From assembly GCA_964525045.1 (NCBI GenBank), contig CAZGFD010000038.1:1-24478 (forward strand): a stretch of DNA of 24,478 bases, read 5' to 3'. The DNA is from G020348185 sp964525045. GTDB taxonomy: Bacteria; Nitrospirota; Nitrospiria; Nitrospirales; UBA8639. A program made the position numbers and the translations under genes. Numbering within the stretch: the first letter of the stretch is position 1; each line of letters begins with the position of its first letter. Shown one piece after another: positions 1 through 7,201 of this stretch. A model generated the notes under the pieces. The model did not search any database. It worked only from the letters and a program-made list of their open reading frames with translations, and had not been told where the DNA came from.

Positions 1-1
1 G

Positions 2-46
2 GGTCTTCGAAATGTCAATGCCGACATACGGATCCGATGTCCTCAT
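2..46 (-). CDS. IS110-family transposase, N-terminal 15 codons only (runs off the window)
   Basis: On the minus strand an ATG at 46-44 opens a frame reading MRTSDPYVGIDISKT up to the window edge. The YVGIDISK motif is the classic start of the RuvC-like DEDD domain of IS110-family transposases (first catalytic Asp). A GGGAGG Shine-Dalgarno lies about 5 bases upstream (51-56). The protein is different from the complete IS110 transposase just upstream (that one begins MLYVGLDVSG), so two distinct IS110 members sit head to tail. Only the N-terminus is visible, so integrity cannot be judged. Confidence 0.75.
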   Translation of the reverse strand, partial: MRTSDPYVGIDISKT

Positions 47-278
47 AAAGCCTCCCATGAATAGGGCCTGTGTCAACAGCCAAGACGAGGCCCTGGTTAT
101 AAAATGATGGACCGTTAACCTCCCATTCGAGCTCTGACGCCCAACCTTCCGGTACAATGATCGCCGCCCAATCTCCAGATCGAGGTGACCCCCTCAAGGG
201 TTATGCGGGCTCACGATCATGCCTTGGACCATCAGGGACCCAGAACATGTCCGTCAGGCTGCTGGACATTCTCATACG

Positions 279-1313
279 CTACGCCGGTGCTGGGGCGAGC
301 TTCCTTGGATCATACGGCTGGTCGGACTTCAGGACCCCATAGGCGATGGTCAACAGCTTCCGGGCCAAGGCGACCACGGCAATCTTCTTCCCGCGTCGAT
401 GGTGCACCCGCCTGTAAAACTGCTGGAGCGGCTTGGCCCCCTGGCTCTTCATCCGAGCCAGCGTGTGGGCACACTGCAGGAGCACCCGCCGGACCTCATG
501 CCGCCCATCCCGATTAATCCGGCCCAGCTGGCGCACCGCCCCACTCTGATACACGGTCGGCGTCAACGCTCCATAATGGGCGACCGCCTTTTGGTCGTCA
601 AAGCGCCTCACCTCATCCAGCGCACTCACCAGCACCCGCGCGGATAACCGCCCCAAGGCTGGAATGCTCTCCAAGAGCGTACACCGGCGATCCTGGATGC
701 TGAGCACCTGCTCCGTCAGTTGGTGCTCCGCCCCCCGCAACGCCTCGATACTCGGCATAAAGGCCTGCAGGATCTGCTTAAGGGGCGCACTCACCCGCAG
801 GGTCCTCAGCTGCTGCTGCCAACTCACCCCCTGAAAGAACTTCGCGGGTAAGCGATACCCTTCCTGATAGACATAACCCCGCAGCGTGTTGATCAACCCG
901 ATCCGTTTGGCTTGGAGTTGCTGCCGGGCACTGAGTAACTCCCGCAACTCACGAATTCTGCCCTCCACCACATGCACGGCCCGCGGCAACAGACCGCCCC
1001 GCGCCAGCTCCGCCAGCTTCTTCGCATCCACCCGGTCGGTCTTGGCACTACTCGCACTGATCCATTTCACTTCGTTGGGATGCACCACATGAAGGTGGAC
1101 GTCCGGCAGCCGCTTGAGGAGTGCGGCCACCCACTTCAGTTGATTGCCCGCTTCCACGACCACGAATTTGGCTCCCTCCCCAAGCTGCTTCATCAGCGCC
1201 CGCAATCCCGCCCGAGTACTGGGACACTCGCCCTCAAACACTTTCCGCTTTCGTTCGTTCACCGCATATGCCACAATACTCTTCCCACTGACATCTAAGC
1301 CGACATACAACAT
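279..1313 (-). CDS. IS110-family transposase (DEDD, serine-assisted), complete
   Basis: This 344-residue protein is a full-length IS110-family recombinase, which moves its element through a circular intermediate guided by a bridge RNA. The N-terminal RuvC-like domain shows the DEDD set: Asp7 (YVGLDVSG), Glu54 (VVVEAG), Asp93 and Asp96 (KTDRVDAKK). The C-terminal Transposase_20 domain follows, with IPALGRLSARVL near 217 and the YQSGAVRQLGRINRDG segment around 255-270, where Ser257 is the expected nucleophile. Start ATG at 1313 has AGGGGG upstream. No frameshift or stop is visible, so it may be active. It is followed 230 bp downstream by a second, different IS110 transposase start. Confidence 0.95.
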   Translation of the reverse strand: MLYVGLDVSGKSIVAYAVNERKRKVFEGECPSTRAGLRALMKQLGEGAKFVVVEAGNQLKWVAALLKRLPDVHLHVVHPNEVKWISASSAKTDRVDAKKLAELARGGLLPRAVHVVEGRIRELRELLSARQQLQAKRIGLINTLRGYVYQEGYRLPAKFFQGVSWQQQLRTLRVSAPLKQILQAFMPSIEALRGAEHQLTEQVLSIQDRRCTLLESIPALGRLSARVLVSALDEVRRFDDQKAVAHYGALTPTVYQSGAVRQLGRINRDGRHEVRRVLLQCAHTLARMKSQGAKPLQQFYRRVHHRRGKKIAVVALARKLLTIAYGVLKSDQPYDPRKLAPAPA

Positions 1314-1325
1314 GGGTTGCCCCCT

Positions 1326-1389
1326 TTCGTTGGTGGTGGTTGACTACCCTGACAGTCAGGCCTCAAGCCTTCGACTGTCAACCAACGAA
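1326..1389 (-). repeat. Nested inverted repeats between the transposase start and the element end
   Basis: Outer arms TTCGTTGG (1326-1333) and CCAACGAA (1382-1389) enclose a perfect 8 bp pair TGACAGTC (1350-1357) / GACTGTCA (1373-1380). Inside that AGGC/GCCT can pair around a 5-base loop. The structure sits just upstream of the IS110 transposase gene inside the proposed element end. It may be a recombinase-binding or RNA structure; the function is inferred. Confidence 0.55.
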
Positions 1390-1410
1390 GTGGGGGCCCT
1401 ATTCATAGAA

Positions 1411-1600
1411 TCTCCTTGGTGTCGAGACAAAACCTCCGGTGGCCCGGCCTTGCGAATACGGGCTTGAAAGCCCCAACAACTGTTCGGGCTGTGGGAGAAA
1501 AGGACGTGACGACCCGCGCTCACCCACGGTCTCCAAGAGGACCTCAGGGTAAATCGATCTGTCACGTCCAGAACACTGGGTTGGAATACTATTCACATAT
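1411..1600 (-). ncRNA. Candidate IS110 bridge-RNA region (structured, non-coding)
   Basis: No convincing gene lies here, but it is rich in pairing: a perfect 9 bp pair GGACGTGAC (1502-1510) / GTCACGTCC (1561-1569), and GGGCT-TGAA-AGCCC (1460-1473), whose right arm could alternatively pair with GGGCT at 1486-1490. IS110-group elements carry a bridge RNA of roughly this size in the non-coding end 5' of the transposase. If the complete element (57-1406) inserted just upstream of the second transposase (2-46), this stretch would be that second element's 5' non-coding end. This is a hypothesis; no target- or donor-guide match was verified. Confidence 0.3.
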
Positions 1601-1682
1601 GCCTCTTAAGATACAAGGGTGAATGCACCAGAATCGCCCCTAGATACCCCACCAAACCAATCCAATATCAACTTACCAACTC

Positions 1683-1719
1683 AAAAAAAATCCCCAAGGC
1701 CCAACAGACCTTGAGGATT
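1683..1719 (-). terminator. Intrinsic terminator, probable riboswitch expression platform
   Basis: Read on the minus strand, AATCCTCAAGG (1719-1709) pairs with CCTTGGGGATT (1699-1689), 11 bp with one G-U, and is followed directly by a run of T (1690-1683). This is a textbook Rho-independent terminator. It lies about 55 bases 3' of the cobalamin riboswitch on the same strand, the usual position for a B12-responsive attenuator. Confidence 0.88.
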
Positions 1720-1773
1720 GCACCCGCTTCTTCATCCTCACCTTTTCCCCAGCCCACGGGAGAACAAGGCCTT

Positions 1774-1948
1774 GAATCGGAAAGGTATTCTGGCTCCTGG
1801 GTTATCGCTCAGTTCAGCGAGCAACCTACTTCCCACGCCTTCCCATCCAACTTTCAAAGAATTGTCGGACAGTGGCACCTGCGGGGTTCGTCCCCAGTTA
1901 CAGCGGCGGGACCGCGCGGGATTTCCACCCGCTTCCCTTCCTCCGATC
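1774..1948 (-). promoter_or_regulatory. Cobalamin (B12) riboswitch aptamer
   Basis: On the minus strand the aptamer landmarks appear in order: a P1 strand GATCGGA (1948-1942), GGGAAGCGGGTGGAAATCC, a CCGCCGCTGTAACTG segment, the GCCACTG box (1876-1870), GGGAAGGCG, a GGGAAGTAGG segment, and the B12 box AGCCAGAATACC (1795-1784), closed by TCCGATTC (1781-1774), which re-pairs with P1. Cobalamin riboswitches bind adenosylcobalamin or related corrinoids and usually repress B12 transport or synthesis genes in cis. Here no such gene follows: after the terminator at 1683 come 280 bp without a gene and then IS110 transposases on the same strand. The regulated gene has been lost or displaced beyond the left edge. 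Confidence 0.92.
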
Positions 1949-1965
1949 CGCTTAATGTTTCAGAG

Positions 1966-1995
1966 AGGGTAGGGGAGGAAATAGGAGATTGTCAA
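1966..1995 (-). promoter_or_regulatory. Possible promoter of the riboswitch transcript
   Basis: On the minus strand a perfect -35 hexamer TTGACA (1995-1990) is followed after 18 bases by TACCCT (1971-1966), a weak -10. A start near 1959 would place the aptamer's P1 stem about 10 bases into the transcript, which fits. The weak -10 keeps confidence low. Confidence 0.4.
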
Positions 1996-2041
1996 CCAAG
2001 GAGAAAAGAAAAACAGATTCGAGTTTCATGTATAAAGGCCC

Positions 2042-3127
2042 CTATGGTGCTCTTTGCTCATTCGCCTTCCATTCTCCGGCCAATCGTTGGGCTTCGGCAA
2101 TTTGGTCGGAGGTCATTTCCTTCTCCAAGGTTTCTAATAATTCTTTGGCAGGCTCAAATCCCTGTTCTACAGACAAGGTTCCCCACGTATACGCCTGAAT
2201 TGAATCCTTCTGAACGCCCTGGCCCTCTTGATACATCACTCCCAGGTTGAACTGGGCACCGGCATGCCCCTGTTCCGCGGCCAGGCGATACCACATCATC
2301 GCTTCGACATCATTCTGGGTTACCCCTTGGCCGTGCTCGTATAAATATCCCAGGTTGTACTGGGCACCCACCTCCCCCTGCTCCCCTGCCAGGCGGTACC
2401 ACTTCACCGCCTCGGCATAATTCCGCTGAACCCCCTTCCCGTGCTCGTATAAAAACCCCAGGTTGTATTGGGCTTTCCCATATCCCTGCTCTGCCGCCCG
2501 GCGATACCACTTCACCGTCTCGGTATCGTTTTGGGGCACCCCTTGGCCCGCAGCGTACATCATTCCCAGGTTGTACTGGGCTTTCCCATCCCCCTGCTCC
2601 GCCGCCAAGCGATACCACTTGATCGCTTGGGCATCATCCTGGGGCACGCCTTGGCCCATTTGGTACATCCACCCAAGGTTGAATTGGGCACCTGACTCCC
2701 CTTTGTCTGCGGCCAGGCGATACCACTTGATCGCTTCAGCATAATCCTGGGGCACCCCCCTTCCTGCAGCGTACATTAACCCCAGATTAAACTCGGCCCT
2801 CGCATCTCCCTGATCTGCAGCCCGGCGCCACCACTTGATCGCTTCGGGATCATCCTGCGGCACTCCCCAACCTGTCGCGTACATCAACCCCAGGTTGAAC
2901 TGTGCCACCGCAAGCCCCTGCTCTGCCAAGGGTCGCCATTCTTTCAGAGCCGTTTCATAATCCCCCCGGTTGTATGCATCTACTCCTGCCTGAAAGTCGG
3001 CCTCAGCAAGGGCATGATTATCGTCATGTTTGGGACTTTCATAAGAGCTACCCTTCGCAATCTCATGAGCCACAACGAGGATAACCAGGCAGACTGGGAG
3101 GAGAATGCGTGCATATGTGTTGGTCAT
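2042..3127 (-). CDS. Exported Sel1-like/TPR repeat protein
   Basis: The 361-residue protein begins with a hydrophobic signal (ARILLPVCLVILVVAHE) and a single TPR-like helix pair (DAYNRGDYETALKEW), then seven 36-residue Sel1-like repeats from about residue 69 to 320, each with the pattern AQxNLGxMYxxGxGVxQ...A..WYRxAAEQG. A C-terminal helix ends the protein. Sel1 repeats form alpha-solenoids for protein-protein contacts; the partner is unknown. The repeats are also visible in the DNA as a 108 bp periodicity from about 2170 to 2925. The gene sits alone, upstream of the B12 riboswitch on the same strand, with no sign of a shared function. The Shine-Dalgarno is weak. Confidence 0.93.
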   Translation of the reverse strand: MTNTYARILLPVCLVILVVAHEIAKGSSYESPKHDDNHALAEADFQAGVDAYNRGDYETALKEWRPLAEQGLAVAQFNLGLMYATGWGVPQDDPEAIKWWRRAADQGDARAEFNLGLMYAAGRGVPQDYAEAIKWYRLAADKGESGAQFNLGWMYQMGQGVPQDDAQAIKWYRLAAEQGDGKAQYNLGMMYAAGQGVPQNDTETVKWYRRAAEQGYGKAQYNLGFLYEHGKGVQRNYAEAVKWYRLAGEQGEVGAQYNLGYLYEHGQGVTQNDVEAMMWYRLAAEQGHAGAQFNLGVMYQEGQGVQKDSIQAYTWGTLSVEQGFEPAKELLETLEKEMTSDQIAEAQRLAGEWKANEQRAP

Positions 3128-3490
3128 TTGTGTTCTTCTTTGCCGACTTCCCTATTACAAAAAAAAGGCATCAAGACTTTTGTTGGTTGCGGTCAGCTTG
3201 AGCGACACACAAGTGAAGAGTCTCACATTACGAATTCGGGCCTGGGCCCATTGCCTCGAGTACCGGGGAAGCTTCGTAATTTTAACTATGATCGTGGGAT
3301 TTGCAAAGAGACAGAATATTGCAAAGAATATATCCTATCCACAATGTTGAAACGTGTTTCCCTGGTAAGGGTCACGAGGCTAATCTCGGAAAGGGTTGTA
3401 AAATGGGAGCCTACGGGACCGAACCTGTATCCCGGTGATGAACGGAGGTTCCCTCGTTAAATTTGCGGGCTCGCAAAATCAAACTGAAAT
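3128..3490. other. Intergenic stretch without a recognisable gene
   Basis: These 363 bases separate the Sel1-repeat gene from the MBL-fold gene. I see no gene with a Shine-Dalgarno. Structure present: an 8 bp perfect inverted repeat ATTACGAA (3227-3234) / TTCGTAAT (3273-3280), and the small hairpin annotated separately at 3462-3477. The region probably holds the Sel1 gene promoter near 3130-3200, but I see no clean hexamers. Confidence 0.5.
3462..3477 (-). terminator. Weak candidate terminator after the MBL-fold gene
   Basis: On the minus strand TTTGCG-AGCC-CGCAAA forms a 6 bp stem with a 4-base loop, followed by TTTAAC, 14 bases after the stop codon of the MBL-fold gene. The short stem and short T run make it weak. 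Confidence 0.4.
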
Positions 3491-4219
3491 TCATTTTGAA
3501 AGGGCATTAGCAAGATCACGAAGGAGTTTGGTCCCCTCACCACGCCATGCGCTGCCGTGCATGCAGGCGAGTGTGGTTGGGTTGGTCGAGGCGAGTTTCT
3601 CTAACATCTCACGGGCATTTTTGGTATGGGAGAAATAATCCATCTGTTTCCGAAATCCTTCGCTTGGCCCGAGAATGTCTTCCTCGGTGATAGGTGGAAG
3701 GTCCGCGCCTCCTTGCGTGAACAGGTCACCACAAAATAAAGTCGAGGTGTGTTCTTCATTCAAAAACCCGCATTCCCATGCATGCGGCAGATGGGGGGTG
3801 TCGAACCATTGCACAGTGTGTTGTCCCAGGGGGAGCTTCTCTAAATTGGCGAGGGCGCGGGGCACCCGATCGGCCATGTCACTGACGGAGACTAACGCCG
3901 CTATCGTCCCGCAAAGGGGAACAGACTGTGGAGCCGCAGCCAGCCATTCGTTGAGGGAACCACATTCATCGGCTTCCACATGGGAAAAGCCAATGTAGCG
4001 AAGTTTTTCGACCGGCATGATACTTGCCACGGCTTCCTGCACGAGTGGAAACATTTTTCGCGGCCCCGTGTGAAAGAGTAGGGGGTCATCATCCACGATG
4101 AGGTATTGGTTGAAAGAGAACCCGCCTGCGCCTTCGATCATGACCGGCGTATTAATTCGATATATCCCGTCAGCCACCTCATGGACATTTGTTCCGGTTT
4201 GTTTGTTCGTCACGGTCAT
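3491..4219 (-). CDS. MBL-fold protein of the oxygen-binding di-iron (ODP) type
   Basis: This is a single-domain metallo-beta-lactamase-fold protein of about 242 residues. It carries the HxExDxxG motif (HVEADECG, near residue 80) seen in flavodiiron proteins and ODP-family sensors, then TPHLPH near 143, CGDLF near 163 with the bridging Asp, and ACMHGSAW near 218 with the last His. Together these give most ligands of a di-iron site. The residue after the first Asp is Glu where FDPs and many hydrolases have His, as in non-hydrolytic ODP proteins. There is no flavodoxin domain, so it would be an O2/NO sensor or partner-dependent reductase rather than a full FDP. ATG at 4219 is preferred because AAGGTG lies 6 bases upstream; a GTG at 4228 overlaps that site. 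Confidence 0.88.
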   Translation of the reverse strand: MTVTNKQTGTNVHEVADGIYRINTPVMIEGAGGFSFNQYLIVDDDPLLFHTGPRKMFPLVQEAVASIMPVEKLRYIGFSHVEADECGSLNEWLAAAPQSVPLCGTIAALVSVSDMADRVPRALANLEKLPLGQHTVQWFDTPHLPHAWECGFLNEEHTSTLFCGDLFTQGGADLPPITEEDILGPSEGFRKQMDYFSHTKNAREMLEKLASTNPTTLACMHGSAWRGEGTKLLRDLANALSK

Positions 4220-4321
4220 TAGATTCACCTTGAAATGGTTTATGGAATAGAGGCTTTAGCGAAAACCTCGGCCAATAGGTCAGTTGACTTCTGGAGCGAA
4301 TACCTAAAATGGGAAATCAGT

Positions 4322-5995
4322 TTACGATGTGACGGCCCCCTCGGCCGCAGACGACACGTGTCTGGCATACTTGGCCATGACGCCACTGGCGTAACGGGGC
4401 TTTGGGGGGCGCCATTCCTGGAGGCGTTTTTTTATTTCATCTTCCGAAAGCTCCATGTCCAGTCGACGGCCTGTGATATCAAACGTAATCATATCACCGT
4501 CTTGAACGGCAGCGATTGGGCCACCCCGAGCGGCCTCGGGCGCCACATGGCCGGCCATCATGCCATGAGTCGCTCCCGAAAACCTGCCGTCCGTCAAGAG
4601 GGCGACGGTTTCTCCGAGTCCTGCCCCGACTATGGCGCTGGTCACACCCAACATTTCCCGCATGCCCGGCCCGCCTTGCGGCCCTTCATATCGAATGACG
4701 ACCACGTCTTCGTCTACGATCTCCCCGCGTTGCACTGCGGCAAAGGCCTCTTCTTCACAATCGAAGACTTTGGCCGGCCCGCGGTGAGTAAGTTTTTTAT
4801 GACCAGCCACTTTCACCACACACCCTTCGGGTGCCAGATTCCCCCGTAAAATGACCAGTCCTCCTGAAGGTTTAATCGGGCTGGAAGTGGAATACAGGAC
4901 CTTCTGCCCGGGGGTTTCCATAGCGCTGGCGGCTTCCTCAGCCAGGGTTCGGCGAGTCACGGTGAGGTGGTCACCTTTTAAAAACCCCGCATCCAAGAGG
5001 CGTTTAGCCACCAGTCTGGTCCCTCCCGCTTGGTACAAATCCGCCGCCAAAAATCGACCGCCTGGTTTGAGATCAGCCAAAAGGGGAACCCGTTTATTGA
5101 TCGTGTCAAAGTCATCCAGGCTCAGGGGGATGCCTACTTCATGCGCAATCGCCAAAATGTGCAACACGGCGTTCGTTGACCCCCCGGTGGAGGCCACCGC
5201 CGCAATCGCATTTTCTAACGCCGCGCGGGTGATGATTTGTTTTGGCCGTACATCGTGTTTCAGCAACTCCATGACGAGTTGTCCGCATTGAGTCGACACC
5301 GTTTCCTTTTTAGGGTCCAGAGCAGGGACTCCGTTAAACCCCATGGGAGACATCCCCATAAACTCAAAAGCGATCGACATGGTGTTGGCCGTAAACTGAC
5401 CTCCGCAGGCCCCGGCACCCGGGCAGGCGTGGTCTTCGAGATCATGAAGCTCATCCGTAGACATCTTCCCCTTCGCGAATGATCCGACGGCCTCGAAGAC
5501 ATCCTGGATGCTGACATCGTGGCCTTGGAACTGACCCGGCATGATCGATCCTCCGTACAGCATTAATGAAGGGAGATTAAGTCGTGCGAGGGCCATGACC
5601 GTACCGGGAATGGTTTTGTCACAACCTGATAATGCCACCACGCCATCGAAAAGATGGCCTCTCACGGTGAGTTCGATGGAATCCGCGACCACTTCACGGC
5701 TAATCAGGGAGGCTTTCATGCCTTCGGTCCCCATGCTGATGCCATCGGACACCACAATGGTATTGAATTCGATTGGGGTTCCTCCGGCCGCTCGAATGCC
5801 GGCTTTCACTTTCCCGGCAAGCTCACGCAAGTGGTAGTTGCAGGGGGTGATCTCTGACCAGGTATTGGCTACGGCGATTAATGGCCGGGAGAGATCTTCA
5901 TCATTGAGCCCGACGGCTTTCAACATAGCCCTTGCAGGGGCCCGGCCAGGGCCTTCTGTCAGGTCTCGGCTTTTGTGCTTTAATTTGGATGACAT
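4322..5995 (-). CDS. ilvD: Dihydroxy-acid dehydratase
   Basis: IlvD converts 2,3-dihydroxy-3-methylbutanoate (or -pentanoate) to the 2-oxo acid, the third shared step of valine, leucine and isoleucine synthesis, using an Fe-S cluster and Mg2+. The 557 residues match the family length. Visible signatures are TPCNYH (cluster Cys), SGCDKTIPG (second Cys), the HACPGAGACGGQFTANTM block (third Cys) and the C-terminal LTDGRFSGATHG with the catalytic Ser/Gly region. The start has a strong GGAGG about 7 bases upstream. It is not beside other ilv genes here. About 100 bases separate it from the MBL-fold gene, so co-transcription is possible but there is no functional link. Confidence 0.98.
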   Translation of the reverse strand: MSSKLKHKSRDLTEGPGRAPARAMLKAVGLNDEDLSRPLIAVANTWSEITPCNYHLRELAGKVKAGIRAAGGTPIEFNTIVVSDGISMGTEGMKASLISREVVADSIELTVRGHLFDGVVALSGCDKTIPGTVMALARLNLPSLMLYGGSIMPGQFQGHDVSIQDVFEAVGSFAKGKMSTDELHDLEDHACPGAGACGGQFTANTMSIAFEFMGMSPMGFNGVPALDPKKETVSTQCGQLVMELLKHDVRPKQIITRAALENAIAAVASTGGSTNAVLHILAIAHEVGIPLSLDDFDTINKRVPLLADLKPGGRFLAADLYQAGGTRLVAKRLLDAGFLKGDHLTVTRRTLAEEAASAMETPGQKVLYSTSSPIKPSGGLVILRGNLAPEGCVVKVAGHKKLTHRGPAKVFDCEEEAFAAVQRGEIVDEDVVVIRYEGPQGGPGMREMLGVTSAIVGAGLGETVALLTDGRFSGATHGMMAGHVAPEAARGGPIAAVQDGDMITFDITGRRLDMELSEDEIKKRLQEWRPPKPRYASGVMAKYARHVSSAAEGAVTS

Positions 5996-6263
5996 GGCAA
6001 TTCCTCCTCAAATATTTCTCTTCCATTTTATTAACGTGAAAATAATGAAAATGTCTAATTTTTCAGGAAAAGGCACCAGTTTTTGCTTTAGTCGTGGTCT
6101 CAACACCAATCATTTGTCTTGACCCTTTCCCCCTGCACTCTCCGTGGAAGGGAGAGAGAATTTTAAATTTTCAATTGCCGGACCTTTTATTAGCGGGGAT
6201 AAGGGAAGAAATAGTTGTGCACTGTGGCACAAGCTGAAGGAGGAGGTCAATCAAATGAGTTGG

Positions 6264-7142
6264 CTAAGGCTTTCCCATTTGTTGCACTTCTTCTATGAGG
6301 TTTTGGAGCCTGCCACTCCCATATTGGCGTTGATCAGGGGTGACGAATGAGTCTATTCCCAGGATCGCCTCTTTCAAGTGTTGGTTTCTATAACTGACGT
6401 ACCGCGAATACGAGGCAGGGGCGGTTTTCTCCGGTGCCACCAACAAATCATATATTGCCTTTTCAAAGGTTGAAGGGGCCCAATTTGATTTTAGAAGGGT
6501 GGCGAATTGCTGTTGGCGGTAACGACGAAACTCCATCCATTGATCAATGGTATCAGGATACTGTTCAACCACCTCGGTGAAATCTTTTTGCTGATCCGGG
6601 GGGATTTTGCCCAGCCAAGTTCGGAGCCAGGACAGGACCCTCTCTACTCGTTTACTTTTTCGAGTTTGTGGGTCTTCTCCGAGCTCTGTTAGCCATTCCT
6701 GGTTTTCCGCTCGCATGACCTCTTCCAGGTGACGGATCTGCTCTGATTTGACCGTTGAGAGAAATTCAACGCTTTCCGAAGCGACCTGGGCACCTAATCG
6801 TCCACGAAGGACCACATATTGGTCAAAGATTTCGTCGAGTTCCTGTTGGGTCAGACCATCCTCCCAATGCCGTTGGATTGTTTCCAGGAAAGCGACATAA
6901 CGAGGAATTTCCTGTGCACGATGCCAGGAGTGCAGGTGGGTGAGATGCGTTTGCAAAACCGGTTTTTGGTAGGGGGATAGATCAAAATAGTGGTCGACTC
7001 TCCAATACACCAGCCAATCAGCATAGTGATAAGTCAGGGAAAGCGCACTGCAACTGGTGAGCAGGCCAACAAGAATGAAGAAAAGGATGGAATGCAGGCC
7101 TTTTCTTATTTGGTTGCAAAATGTCGAAAAGGGAATGCCCAT
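6264..7142 (-). CDS. DUF6279-type lipoprotein
   Basis: The protein is 292 residues if it starts at ATG 7142, which has AAGGGA 6 bases upstream; a TTG further upstream (7166) is possible but less likely. A basic N-terminus, a hydrophobic core (ILFFILVGLL) and the lipobox LTSC (Cys31) make it a predicted lipoprotein. The mature part starts with YHYADWLVYWRVDHYFDL and has LHSWHR.QEIPRY, the pattern I associate with DUF6279 outer-membrane or periplasmic lipoproteins, and is otherwise helical and charged. Function is unknown. It lies 59 bases downstream of the adenylate cyclase on the same strand and may be read with it. Confidence 0.85.
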   Translation of the reverse strand: MGIPFSTFCNQIRKGLHSILFFILVGLLTSCSALSLTYHYADWLVYWRVDHYFDLSPYQKPVLQTHLTHLHSWHRAQEIPRYVAFLETIQRHWEDGLTQQELDEIFDQYVVLRGRLGAQVASESVEFLSTVKSEQIRHLEEVMRAENQEWLTELGEDPQTRKSKRVERVLSWLRTWLGKIPPDQQKDFTEVVEQYPDTIDQWMEFRRYRQQQFATLLKSNWAPSTFEKAIYDLLVAPEKTAPASYSRYVSYRNQHLKEAILGIDSFVTPDQRQYGSGRLQNLIEEVQQMGKP

Positions 7143-7201
7143 ATATTCCCTTAGGGAAGAAACCAATTATCCAATAATACATTATATCTGAAAAATACCG
7201 G

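Larger units (their letters stand above)
57..1406 (-). mobile_element. IS110-family insertion sequence (IS1111-like), proposed limits
   Basis: A perfect 12 bp inverted repeat (ATGAATAGGGCC at 57-68, its complement at 1395-1406) brackets the complete transposase gene. The enclosed 1350 bp is a usual IS110-family length. IS1111-group elements carry short inverted repeats near their ends and a longer non-coding segment 3' of the transposase; here 210 bp lie 3' of the gene and about 80 bp 5', which fits. The repeat may be subterminal, so the true ends could lie a few bases outside. No target duplication is expected for this family. Limits are inferred, not proven. Confidence 0.5.

Noticed and set aside
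15..197. A 60-codon minus-strand frame overlapping the second IS110 start
   Set aside because: It is out of frame with the YVGIDISK reading, which has both a family motif and a Shine-Dalgarno.
1711..2250. A 179-codon plus-strand frame over the riboswitch
   Set aside because: It runs antisense through the aptamer and the end of the Sel1 gene, with no ribosome site or family resemblance.
2310..2742. Open frames opposite or within the Sel1-repeat gene
   Set aside because: They mirror the 108 bp periodicity of the real gene and have no start signals.
6100..6263. Inverted pairs (CTCTC/GAGAG and GTGC/GCAC) after the DUF6279 gene
   Set aside because: Stems are 4-5 bp without a T run, so they are not supported as terminators.
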